Source: Marmoricola sp. (lineage in GTDB: Bacteria; Actinomycetota; Actinomycetes; Propionibacteriales; Nocardioidaceae). Taken from it: 49,857 nt of DNA. Below are positions 9,931 to 17,551 of the stretch, one piece after another. Every line of letters begins with the position of its first letter. The stretch's first letter is position 1. The stretch covers positions 1 through 49,857 of the forward strand of contig JAOPYC010000117.1 in assembly GCA_025964795.1 (NCBI GenBank), in the 5' to 3' direction. The notes below the pieces were generated by a model. It saw only the letters and a list, made by a program, of their open reading frames with translations, was not told the DNA's origin and made no database searches. Position numbers and translations under genes: made by a program.

Positions 9931-11960
9931 CCTCGAACGAAGCGACAAGGTCGAGCCCGGTCGAGACCGACAACGCGCCGGTCAAGGACAAGCAGGCCGG
10001 CTTCCGGGCCACCGAGCGGATCGAGGCGCCCCAGGGCGGCCCGGGCCGCGGCCCGATGGGCGGCGGCATGGTCGCCCAGAAGGCGATGACGTTCGTGCCG
10101 TCCGCGAAGCGGCTGGTGGGCCGGATGCGGCCAGACCGAGCGCGCGCGATCGCCGTGGTCCTGCTCGGGATCGCCAGCGTGCTGCTGATGTCGGTCGGTC
10201 CGCGCATCCTCGGTCACGCGACCGACCTCGTGTTCTCCGGGCTGTTCAGCCGCACCTACGTCCCGGCCGGCGCCACGCAGGGCCAGGCGGTCGAGCGGCT
10301 GCGCAACCAGGGCCAGGACAAGCTCGCCGACGTGCTCTCCGGCATGGACCACGTCATCCCGGGACACGGCGTCGACTTCGGTGCCGTGCGCAACGTGCTG
10401 ATGGTCGTGCTCGCGGTGTACGCCGCGGCCGCGGTGCTCGGCTGGCTGCAGGGCATGGTGCTCAACCGGGTGGTGCAGAACACCGTCTACCGGATGCGCC
10501 AGGACGTCGAGGACAAGATCAACCGGCTGCCGCTGAACTACTTCGACCGCTCGCCGCGCGGGGAGCTGCTGAGCCGCGTCACCAACGACATCGACAACGT
10601 CAGCCAGACCCTCCAGCAGACGATGAGCCAGCTGATGACCTCGCTGCTCACCGTGGTCGCGGTGATCGCGATGATGTTCTGGATCTCGCCGCTGCTCGCC
10701 CTGGTGGCGCTGGTCTCCGTGCCGGTCTCGCTGTTCCTGACCCGGGCGATCATGAAGCGCTCGCAGGGCCAGTTCGTGGCCCAGTGGCGACGTACCGGAC
10801 GGCTGAACGCGCAGATCGAGGAGGCCTACTCCGGGCACGCCCTGGTCAAGGTCTTCGGTCGCCAGCAGGAGGTCGAGCAGACCTTCGCCGAGGAGAACGA
10901 CGAGCTCTACAAGGTCAGCTTCTCCGCCCAGTTCGTGTCCGGCCTGATCATGCCCGCGATGATGTTCATCGGGAACCTCAACTACGTGGTGATCGCCGTG
11001 ATCGGCGGCTTGCGGGTGGCGTCCGGGTCACTGTCGCTGGGCGACGTGCAGGCGTTCGTGCAGTACACCCGCCAGTTCACCCAACCGCTCACCACGGTGG
11101 CCTCGATGATGAACCTGCTGCAGTCCGGCGTCGCGTCGGCCGAGCGCGTCTTCGAGCTGCTGGACGCCGACGAGGAGCCCGCCGACTCCGACGGACGGCC
11201 GGCGGCGCCCGACGCCCGGCGTGGCCAGGTGTCCTTCGAGCACGTGACGTTCTCCTACGACCCCACGGTGCGGCTGATCGAGGGCCTCTCCCTGGTCGCC
11301 CGACCGGGGGAGACCATCGCGATCGTGGGTCCGACCGGGGCCGGCAAGACGACCCTGGTCAACCTGGTGATGCGCTTCTACGACCTCGACGGCGGCCGGA
11401 TCACCCTGGACGGCGTGGACATCGCAACCATGCCGCGGGCGGCGCTGCGCGGCCAGATCGGGATGGTGCTCCAGGACACCTGGCTCTTCGAGGGCACGAT
11501 CCGCGCCAACATCGCCTACGGCCGGCCGGACGCGACCGAGGCCGAGATCCTCGAGGCCGCGCAGGCCACGTTCGTCGACCGGTTCGTGCACTCGCTGCCG
11601 GACGGCTACGACACCGTCATCGACGAGGAGGGCTCCAACCTGTCCGCGGGGGAGCGGCAGCTGGTGACGATCGCCCGGGCGTTCCTGACCGACCCGGCGC
11701 TGCTGATCCTCGACGAGGCGACCTCGTCGGTGGACACGCGCACCGAGCTCCTGGTGCAGCAGGCGATGGCGGCGCTGCGCACCGACCGCACCTCGTTCGT
11801 GATCGCCCACCGGCTCTCCACGATCCGCGACGCCGACCTGATCCTGGTGATGGAGGACGGCGCCATCGTCGAGCAGGGCGCCCACGACGAGCTGTTGGCC
11901 GCCGAGGGCGCCTACGCGCGGCTCTACAACGCGCAGTTCGCGGCGTCGGCGGCCGGCTGA
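9927..11960 (+). CDS. ABC exporter half-transporter, catalytic partner subunit
   Basis: A 677-residue fused exporter with a polar N-terminal extension of about 70 residues, six transmembrane helices including a large inserted loop between helices 1 and 2, and an ATPase domain. Walker A is GPTGAGKTT (about 468), Walker B LLILDEATSSVD with the catalytic Glu, and the H-loop IAHRLSTI. Its signature is LSAGERQL rather than LSGGQ; the deviant signature faces the partner's degenerate site in this family. It overlaps the upstream half-transporter by four bases, so the two form one heterodimeric pump. Confidence 0.92.
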   Translation: MTSNEATRSSPVETDNAPVKDKQAGFRATERIEAPQGGPGRGPMGGGMVAQKAMTFVPSAKRLVGRMRPDRARAIAVVLLGIASVLLMSVGPRILGHATDLVFSGLFSRTYVPAGATQGQAVERLRNQGQDKLADVLSGMDHVIPGHGVDFGAVRNVLMVVLAVYAAAAVLGWLQGMVLNRVVQNTVYRMRQDVEDKINRLPLNYFDRSPRGELLSRVTNDIDNVSQTLQQTMSQLMTSLLTVVAVIAMMFWISPLLALVALVSVPVSLFLTRAIMKRSQGQFVAQWRRTGRLNAQIEEAYSGHALVKVFGRQQEVEQTFAEENDELYKVSFSAQFVSGLIMPAMMFIGNLNYVVIAVIGGLRVASGSLSLGDVQAFVQYTRQFTQPLTTVASMMNLLQSGVASAERVFELLDADEEPADSDGRPAAPDARRGQVSFEHVTFSYDPTVRLIEGLSLVARPGETIAIVGPTGAGKTTLVNLVMRFYDLDGGRITLDGVDIATMPRAALRGQIGMVLQDTWLFEGTIRANIAYGRPDATEAEILEAAQATFVDRFVHSLPDGYDTVIDEEGSNLSAGERQLVTIARAFLTDPALLILDEATSSVDTRTELLVQQAMAALRTDRTSFVIAHRLSTIRDADLILVMEDGAIVEQGAHDELLAAEGAYARLYNAQFAASAAG

Positions 11961-11976
11961 CGGGGGACTAGCCGGC
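11952..11976. terminator. Possible shared hairpin between convergent genes
   Basis: GCCGGCT (11952-11958) and AGCCGGC (11970-11976) can pair around an 11-base loop that holds both convergent stop codons. There is no U-tract, so this is a weak call based on position. Confidence 0.3.
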
Positions 11977-12363
11977 GCCGCCCCCACCGTTGTCCAGGGA
12001 CGCCGAGCCGTCGTCCTCCTCGGCGCTGACCGAGGAGTTCGACGAGTCGCCGGGGGCACCCTCGTCGGAGGGCTTGTCGTCGGGCGCGTTGTCGTCGGGG
12101 CCGCTGCCATAGCTCATGTCGGCCGAGGGGTTCTTGGCGTCGGTGCCTTCCACGTCGGCTCCGATGATGTCGTCGTCGTCACCGGTCTGACCCGGGTGCC
12201 GGGCCAGCGGGTTGTCCTCGGTCGGCCGCAGGTCCTCGGGCAGCTTGTCGTCACCCACCTCGCCGGGTTCGCTCTCGGGAAGCTCGGAGGAGCTCGACTC
12301 CTCGGACTCGCTGGAGGAGGTGTCGGTCTCGGTGGTCGCGGCTTCGGGCTGCTCTTCGCTCAT
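11968..12363 (-). CDS. Acidic low-complexity hypothetical protein
   Basis: A 131-residue protein, strongly acidic (rich in Glu, Asp, Ser, Gly), with no hydrophobic core, no signal peptide and no cysteine. It looks intrinsically disordered throughout and ends GGGGAG. An AGGA ribosome site lies 5 nt before the ATG at 12363, and the composition is not that of a random antisense frame. No domain is recognised. The gene faces away from a small structured transcript that begins about 60 bases upstream of its start. Confidence 0.65.
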   Translation of the reverse strand: MSEEQPEAATTETDTSSSESEESSSSELPESEPGEVGDDKLPEDLRPTEDNPLARHPGQTGDDDDIIGADVEGTDAKNPSADMSYGSGPDDNAPDDKPSDEGAPGDSSNSSVSAEEDDGSASLDNGGGGAG

Positions 12364-12388
12364 GGTGTTCCTCGTACCCGTAAATCCG

Positions 12389-12417
12389 TTGAGTCACGCG
12401 TCCCGGCGACCTACCGT
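12389..12417 (+). promoter_or_regulatory. Promoter of the small structured transcript
   Basis: TTGAGT (12389-12394) and TACCGT (12412-12417) are separated by exactly 17 bp, a good housekeeping -35/-10 pair for this genome. The predicted start is near A12424, about 26 nt before the ATG of the 12-codon ORF. Confidence 0.5.
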
Positions 12418-12423
12418 GGTCGG

Positions 12424-12625
12424 ACACGGGAAAGGAGGTGGTCCGAAGAATGATTTCTTCAAGGACGCGTGAGGTGGCTGCCAGCTAGCAGCTCGCCGGC
12501 CAGCCGTGCGAGCGCGCTGGTGAATCCGACTGCAGTCACCCGACCCGCAGGTGAATCCGGGCACGTCCCCCGGAGCGGCTCTCCGAGCCACACCTGCGGG
12601 TCGCTGCTGTCCGTGCAGGCTTTTG
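12424..12625 (+). ncRNA. Candidate structured small RNA / leader with internal mini-ORF
   Basis: This stretch carries its own promoter, an extended Shine-Dalgarno and three foldable elements. H1 pairs 12441-12450 with 12455-12466 (GTCC/GGAC plus GAAGAA/TTCTTC, with a 2-nt bulge) and holds the start codon at its tip. H2 (12491-12513) has GCTCGC/GCGAGC arms closing a CGG/CCG inner stem, and starts 2 nt after the mini-ORF stop. A three-way junction has a perfect 12-bp outer stem (12542-12553 with 12591-12602) enclosing TCCGGG/CCCGGA (12556-12561/12569-12574) and GGCT/AGCC (12577-12580/12586-12589). GGTGAATCCG is repeated at 12519 and 12550. TTTT at 12621-12624 could mark the 3' end. The marR promoter follows. 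I do not recognise the family. Confidence 0.45.
12450..12488 (+). CDS. 12-residue leader peptide or micro-ORF
   Basis: ATG to TAG encodes MISSRTREVAAS. The upstream GGAAAGGAGGTGGTCC is close to a full-length complement of the 16S rRNA 3' end, far stronger than any other ribosome site in the window. Several early codons (ATT, TCT, TCA, AGG, CGT) are ones high-GC actinobacteria rarely use. The start codon lies in the apical part of a hairpin. It could be a regulatory leader peptide, a real micropeptide, or a translated segment of a structured RNA. Confidence 0.45.
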   Translation: MISSRTREVAAS

Positions 12626-12639
12626 CGTCGCGGCCTTTG

Positions 12640-12645
12640 TAGGCT
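12640..12645 (+). promoter_or_regulatory. TANNNT -10 box, leaderless marR
   Basis: TAGGCT lies 6 nt before the GTG at 12652 and there is no Shine-Dalgarno. The pattern matches pdxH, tetR and csrA in this window. Confidence 0.5.
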
Positions 12646-12651
12646 GGGCCC

Positions 12652-13086
12652 GTGGCTGACGACGAGACCCTCCGCGCGCTCGAGCACGAGATGAGCATCC
12701 TCGTACGCCGGATCCGTCGGGTGATCACCGAACGGGCCCGGATGCTGCACCCGGACCTGTCCCCGGTTTCCTACTCGATGCTGCTGGCCCTCAACGACCA
12801 GGGGCCGCGCCGGGCCAGCGACCTGGTCGAGATCTTCTCCATCGACAAGGGAGCCGTGAGCCGCCAGGTGCAGGTGCTGCTCGACCTCGGCCTGATCGAG
12901 CGCAGTCCCGACCCCGAGGACCGGCGCGCGATGATCCTGGCCATCAGCGAGGAGGGTCACGCGCGGCTGGCCAACATTGCCGCGACCCGCCGGCTCGCGG
13001 TCAGCGAGCGGCTCGACGGCTGGTCCGACGAGGACCTGCGGGCCTTCGTGCGCTCCCTGGGGCGCTACAACTCCGCCCTGGAGTGA
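12652..13086 (+). CDS. MarR-family transcriptional regulator
   Basis: A 144-residue winged-helix regulator. The DNA-binding core is RRASDLVEIFSIDKGAVSRQVQVLLDLGLIERSPDPEDRRA (about residues 52-92), with the conserved D-x-R wing (EDRRA). It acts as a dimer on palindromic operators; ligand and targets are unknown. A leaderless GTG start is supported by the -10 box 6 nt upstream. Its 3' end overlaps the convergent small membrane-protein gene by 22 bases. Confidence 0.9.
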   Translation: MADDETLRALEHEMSILVRRIRRVITERARMLHPDLSPVSYSMLLALNDQGPRRASDLVEIFSIDKGAVSRQVQVLLDLGLIERSPDPEDRRAMILAISEEGHARLANIAATRRLAVSERLDGWSDEDLRAFVRSLGRYNSALE

Positions 13087-13301
13087 CCCGCCTCCTCCTC
13101 GGCGGGCACCGGGTGGGTCACGCCGGTGCCCGGGAAGGCCAGAGTGCTGACGCAGGTGATCGCCAGCCAGCACAGGGCCAGGCAGATGCCCCAGCGTTGC
13201 AGCGCCTCCGTGGCGGAGAGCGTCCCGGCCCGGACCATCCAGAGCACGGGGGAGGAGACCAGGACGCTGGCCGCCACCACGATGCCTTGCGGAGCCTTCA
13301 C
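13065..13301 (-). CDS. Small two-helix membrane protein, last gene of the flhA operon
   Basis: A 78-residue protein with two hydrophobic segments (about residues 5-24, IVVAASVLVSSPVLWMVRAG, and 36-55, WGICLALCWLAITCVSTLAF), then a short polar tail. Its GTG start overlaps the flhA stop as GTGA, which implies translational coupling. No family is recognised. The position makes a role in export or motility possible but unproven. The longer frame to 13448 is antisense-like sequence within flhA. Confidence 0.6.
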   Translation of the reverse strand: MKAPQGIVVAASVLVSSPVLWMVRAGTLSATEALQRWGICLALCWLAITCVSTLAFPGTGVTHPVPAEEEAGHSRAEL

Positions 13302-15346
13302 CGGGTCACCGCGAGCGCCTCGTGGGCGATCACGCCGACGGACCTGATCTGTCCGGTGCCGATGAGCTCGGTGTAGGACAGCACCGGCACCCGCATCATG
13401 GTCGGCCGCAGGAACCTGCGCAGCGACGCCCGGATCTGCGGTGCGCACACGACGACCGGGTGCGTGTTGGAGTTCTGGGCCTCACGGACGAGGCGGTCGA
13501 TCTCGGTGAGCACGCGCTGTCCCGTCTCCGGGTCCAGGGCGAGGATCACTCCGGCCTCGCTCGGCCGCTGCGCCTCCAGCATCTGCTGCTCGAGCCGGGG
13601 GTCGAGGCTGATCACGTGCACGGTGTTGCCGCTGCTGTGCGGGGCGACGATCGCCGGGCCGAGCGCGGCGCGCGCACTCTCGACGAGGGTGTCGACGTCC
13701 TTGGTGACGGCGGCCCGCAGCGAGATCGCCTCGAAGATGCGGACCAGGTCGCGGATCGAGATGGCCTCGTCGAGCAGCAGCTGGAGCACCCGCTGCACCT
13801 CACCGAGGCTGAGCTGGGTCGGGGTGAGCTCCTCCACGACGACGGGGTGCGTGCGCTTGACCACGTCGGTGAGCAGGCGGACGTCCTCGCGGCCCAGCAG
13901 CCGGGCCGCGTGCTGGTTGACGACCTCGGCGAGGTGGGTGGTGATCACGGACGTGCGGTCCACCACGGTGGCCCCGCTGAGCTCGGCCTGGCTGCGCAGC
14001 TCCTGGGCGATCCACTTCGCGTCGAGGCCGAAGACGGGCTCCTGGGTCGGCGTACCGGGGAGCGAGCCGAGGTACTCCCCGATGGCGAGCACCTGGCCGC
14101 GCGGCGCCTCGCCCCGCGCCACCTCGACCCCGAACAGCTTGATCGCGTAGGTCTGGGCCGGGAGGTCGAGGCTGTCGCGGGTGCGGAGCGGGGGGATGAC
14201 GATGCCGATGTCGGAGGCGATCTTGCGACGCAGGGCCTTGACCCGGTTGAGCAGGTCACCGCCGTTCGTCGGGTCGACCAGGTCGACGATGTCGGCGGAC
14301 AGGTCGAGGGCGAGCGGGTCGATCTGGATCTCCCGGGCCAGGTCCTCGGGCGTCTCGTGCTCGCTGGCGGAGAGCGCGAGGGCGTGCTCGGGCTCCGGTT
14401 CCTGCTTCTCGCTGTTCTCGGCCCGCGTCGAGGCCAGCAGCATCAGGCCGCCGGCGATGATGAACGGCAGCTTGGGCAGGCCCGGGATCAGGCACAGGGC
14501 GAGGCCCGCGAAGCCGGCGACCCGCAACGGCATCTGCCGGGCCATCAGCTGGCGCGTGATGTCGGAGCCCATGTCGTCCTCGCCCGTGTTGCGGGTGACG
14601 ATGAGGCCGGTGGCGACCGAGAGCAGCAGCGCCGGGATCTGGGAGACGAGGCCGTCGCCGACCGACAGCAGGCTGTAGGTGGAGATGGCGTCGGTGAACG
14701 ACATGCCGTTCTGGGCCACGCCGACCGCGAAGCCGCCGACCAGGTTGACCAGCGTGATGATGATGGCGGCGATCGCGTCGCCCTTGACGAACTTCGAGGC
14801 ACCGTCCATCGAGCCGTAGAAGTCGGCCTCGGCGTGCACCTCGCGGCGCCGCTTGCGGGCCTCGTCCTCGTCGATCAGCCCGGAGTTCAGGTCGGCGTCG
14901 ATGGCCATCTGCTTGCCGGGCATCGCGTCGAGGGTGAACCTGGCCCCGACCTCGGCGACCCGGCCGGCGCCGTTGGTGATCACGACGAACTGGATCACGA
15001 GCAGGATCGCGAACACGATCAGCCCGACGATCAGCGAGCCTCCGACCACGAAGTGGCCGAAGGTGTCGATCACCTTGCCGGCGAACCCGTCGAGCAGCAC
15101 CAGGCGGGTGGCGCTGACGTTGAGGGCGAGGCGGAACAGCGTCATCACCAGGATGACGGCCGGGAACGCCGCGAAGTCGAGGGGGCGGTGAACGAACATC
15201 GCGGTCAGCAGGATCAGCAGCGCGCCGACGATGTTGAGCGCGATCAGCAGGTCGAGCACCAGCGCCGGGAGCGGGACGACGAGCATCACCACGATGAAGA
15301 CGATGCCGACGGGTACGCCGAGCTGGGTCAGACGCTTGGGAGGCAC
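13298..15346 (-). CDS. flhA: Flagellar biosynthesis protein FlhA
   Basis: A 682-residue protein: an N-terminal membrane domain with about eight helices (residues 10-330), then the cytoplasmic FlhA-C domain. The conserved FHIPEP-type loop is visible as GRVAEVGARFTLDAMPGKQMAIDADLNSG, followed by RKRRREVHAEADFYGSMDGASKFVKGDA. FlhA forms the nonameric export-gate ring of the flagellar type III secretion apparatus and receives chaperone-substrate complexes. It starts with GTG 7 bases downstream of flhB. Its length matches full-length homologues. Confidence 0.97.
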   Translation of the reverse strand: MPPKRLTQLGVPVGIVFIVVMLVVPLPALVLDLLIALNIVGALLILLTAMFVHRPLDFAAFPAVILVMTLFRLALNVSATRLVLLDGFAGKVIDTFGHFVVGGSLIVGLIVFAILLVIQFVVITNGAGRVAEVGARFTLDAMPGKQMAIDADLNSGLIDEDEARKRRREVHAEADFYGSMDGASKFVKGDAIAAIIITLVNLVGGFAVGVAQNGMSFTDAISTYSLLSVGDGLVSQIPALLLSVATGLIVTRNTGEDDMGSDITRQLMARQMPLRVAGFAGLALCLIPGLPKLPFIIAGGLMLLASTRAENSEKQEPEPEHALALSASEHETPEDLAREIQIDPLALDLSADIVDLVDPTNGGDLLNRVKALRRKIASDIGIVIPPLRTRDSLDLPAQTYAIKLFGVEVARGEAPRGQVLAIGEYLGSLPGTPTQEPVFGLDAKWIAQELRSQAELSGATVVDRTSVITTHLAEVVNQHAARLLGREDVRLLTDVVKRTHPVVVEELTPTQLSLGEVQRVLQLLLDEAISIRDLVRIFEAISLRAAVTKDVDTLVESARAALGPAIVAPHSSGNTVHVISLDPRLEQQMLEAQRPSEAGVILALDPETGQRVLTEIDRLVREAQNSNTHPVVVCAPQIRASLRRFLRPTMMRVPVLSYTELIGTGQIRSVGVIAHEALAVTR

Positions 15347-15353
15347 GTGGGTC

Positions 15354-16499
15354 CTATCGGCCGGCTGCGGCCGGGGCTGAGGAGTTCCGGCGTCGACGTC
15401 CGACGGCCGGTACGTCGGGCAGCTCGGTCTCCTTCCGCGGGGACCGGTGCTCGCCGCCGTGGTGGCCGCTCGTGCGCCGGCTGATCACGAAGGCCAGGAC
15501 CGTCGCGACGGCGTTGAACAGCTCGCTCGGGATGGTCTGGCCGACCTTGGTGGAGGAGTACAGCGCCCGGGCGAGCGGGATGTCGCGCACCAGCGGGACC
15601 CGCTCCTCGGCGGCCCGCTCCCTGATCTTGGCGGCGATGGCGCCGGCGCCGCGAGCCACCACGCGAGGCGCGCCCAGCTCGGACTCGTAGCGCAGCGCCA
15701 CGGCGACGTGGGTGGGGTTGACCAGGACGACATCGGCCGTGGCGACGTCGGCCATCATCCGGTTGCGGGAGGCGGCGAGCTGGCGGGCCCGGATCGCACC
15801 CTTGAGCATCGGGTCGCCCTCGCTCTGCTTGTGCTCCTGCTTGACCTCCTCCTTGCTCATCCGGGTCTGCTTGCCCACGCGGCGACGCTGCATGGCGTAG
15901 TCGACGGCGGCCAGGGCGAGGCCGGCGAGCGCGATGTTGCGCATCAGGCCCAGCGCGCTGTGCGAGAGCTGCTGGAGGGTCGCCTGGATCGGCACCATCC
16001 CGCCGACCAGGGGCATCAGGCCGCGGATCGCGGAGTACACCAGCAGTCCGACCACGCTGCTCTTGAGCAGCATCTTGACGCCCTCCCAGGCCGCCTGCGG
16101 ACCGAAGATCCGCTTGGCGCCCTTGAGCGGGTTCAGCTTCGAGGCGCTCGGCTTGACCATCTTGGTGGCGAACACGAAGCCGCCCTGGGCCAGGGCCGAG
16201 GCGACGCCGATCAACATCACCATCGAGCCGAGCACCAGGAGCACGACGAAGACGTGCCGGGCGCCCTCGCCCAGGAGGTCGAGCGCGACGGAGGTGGTGG
16301 GGTGCGCGCTCAGCGTCAGGCTGCGCTCGAACAGCGCCCACAGGGAGTGGAGCTCACGCTGCAGCAGCAGCGGCGCGGCCAGGCCGAAGGCCAGCACCGA
16401 CGCCCAACCGCCGAGCTCCTGGGTGCGCGCGACCTGGCCCTCCTTGCGGCTCTCCTTGCGCCGCTTGGCGGTGGGCTTCTCGGTCTTCTCGCCGCTCAC
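15354..16499 (-). CDS. flhB: Flagellar export switch protein FlhB
   Basis: A 381-residue protein beginning GEKTEKPTAKRRKESRKEGQVARTQEL, a highly typical FlhB N-terminus. Four hydrophobic segments follow, then the autocleavage motif NPTH (in VVLVNPTHVAVALRY, about residue 260). FlhB changes export specificity from rod/hook to filament substrates after cleavage between Asn and Pro. The C-terminal tail beyond about residue 340 is basic and variable. The start is GTG, 4 bases after the fliR stop codon. Confidence 0.97.
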   Translation of the reverse strand: MSGEKTEKPTAKRRKESRKEGQVARTQELGGWASVLAFGLAAPLLLQRELHSLWALFERSLTLSAHPTTSVALDLLGEGARHVFVVLLVLGSMVMLIGVASALAQGGFVFATKMVKPSASKLNPLKGAKRIFGPQAAWEGVKMLLKSSVVGLLVYSAIRGLMPLVGGMVPIQATLQQLSHSALGLMRNIALAGLALAAVDYAMQRRRVGKQTRMSKEEVKQEHKQSEGDPMLKGAIRARQLAASRNRMMADVATADVVLVNPTHVAVALRYESELGAPRVVARGAGAIAAKIRERAAEERVPLVRDIPLARALYSSTKVGQTIPSELFNAVATVLAFVISRRTSGHHGGEHRSPRKETELPDVPAVGRRRRNSSAPAAAGR

Positions 16500-16503
16500 G
16501 TGC

Positions 16504-17271
16504 TCACCCCGCTCCTGCCATCGCCGCCATCGCCTGCTGGGAGAGGTCGATCATCTTGTCCATCGCCTGGGGCAGCACGGGGAAGGACAGGCCGACCAGC
16601 AGGAGGGTGAGTCCGATCTTGGCGGGGAACATCACGTTGATGGCGTTGAGCTGCGGGGCCACCTTGGTCAGCAGGGCCAGGCCCAGGTCGGCCAGGAACA
16701 GCACCGCGATCATCGGCAGCGCGATCTGGACCGCGGTGACGAAGAAGACGCGGAACGCGGTCAGGACCGCGTCGGACGCGTGACCGAGGTCGGGGCTGGC
16801 CCCGACCGGCAGGAAGCGGAAGGTGCTCAGCAGCCCACCGATGACGAGCAGGTGCCCGTTGCTGACGAACAGGATCATCGTCGCGAGCATCTGGTGGAAG
16901 GTGCCGAAGACGGTGTTGGAGTTCAGCCCGAGCGGGTCGAAGCCCTGGGCGAGCGAGAAGCCGCCGAAGACGTCGATCAGGCTGCCGGCGGCGGACAGGG
17001 CCGAGAAGAGCAGGAAGGTCACGAACCCCATCGAGGCGCCGATGGCGACCTGGGTGACGGTCTCGCCGAGGAGCTCCAGGGTCGTGGTCGGCAGGCGGGT
17101 CTCGTGCAGCGCCGGGGCGACCGCGAAGGCGAGCGCGAGCGAGAGCACGACCTTGGCGGTGTTGGGCACGGCGCGCGAGGAGAACGGCGGCACGACGACC
17201 AGCCACGAGACGATCCGGATGGAGGCGAGGAGGTAGCCGATCAGCGCGTCGCCGGGAACGGAGATCTCCAC
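16504..17271 (-). CDS. fliR: Flagellar biosynthesis protein FliR
   Basis: A 255-residue integral membrane protein with about six hydrophobic segments, including FSRAVPNTAKVVLSLALAFAVAP near the N-terminus and FPVLPQAMDKMIDLSQQAM near the end. It is a core component of the FliPQR export gate. It starts 2 bases after the fliQ stop codon. Confidence 0.95.
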   Translation of the reverse strand: MEISVPGDALIGYLLASIRIVSWLVVVPPFSSRAVPNTAKVVLSLALAFAVAPALHETRLPTTTLELLGETVTQVAIGASMGFVTFLLFSALSAAGSLIDVFGGFSLAQGFDPLGLNSNTVFGTFHQMLATMILFVSNGHLLVIGGLLSTFRFLPVGASPDLGHASDAVLTAFRVFFVTAVQIALPMIAVLFLADLGLALLTKVAPQLNAINVMFPAKIGLTLLLVGLSFPVLPQAMDKMIDLSQQAMAAMAGAG

Positions 17272-17273
17272 GG

Positions 17274-17543
17274 TCAGCCCAGCATGGCCGGCAGGCCCTC
17301 GAACAGGTCGATGGTGAAGGTCATCAGGGTGTGCAGCATCCAGTTGCCGCAGATGAGCAGCGCGATGCCCACCCCGATCAGCTTCGGCACGAAGGCGAGC
17401 GTGAACTCCTGGATCTGGGTGATCGACTGGAACAGCGAGACCGTGAAGCCGATGACGAGCGAGGTCACCAGGATGGGCGCGGAGAGCTTGAGTGCCACCA
17501 TCATGGTGCGCATCGCCAGCTCGATGATCGTGGTGTCGGTCAT
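17274..17543 (-). CDS. fliQ: Flagellar biosynthesis protein FliQ
   Basis: An 89-residue protein with two hydrophobic helices separated by SLFQSITQIQEFTLAFVPKL, the conserved FliQ hairpin loop. FliQ packs around FliP/FliR to form the export gate. Size and gene order (fliP-fliQ-fliR-flhB-flhA) are canonical. Confidence 0.96.
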   Translation of the reverse strand: MTDTTIIELAMRTMMVALKLSAPILVTSLVIGFTVSLFQSITQIQEFTLAFVPKLIGVGIALLICGNWMLHTLMTFTIDLFEGLPAMLG

Positions 17544-17551
17544 GGGCGCAC

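Noticed and set aside
12428..12444. A 16S rRNA 3'-end fragment on the minus strand.
   Set aside because: Only about 14 bases match the anti-Shine-Dalgarno end, no other 16S sequence surrounds it, and it lies at the right distance before an ATG on the plus strand. It is an extended ribosome site.
13322..15484. A 720-codon plus-strand open frame across flhA.
   Set aside because: flhA on the minus strand is unmistakable; the translated shadow is rich in Asp, Gln, His and Arg with no hydrophobic or domain structure.
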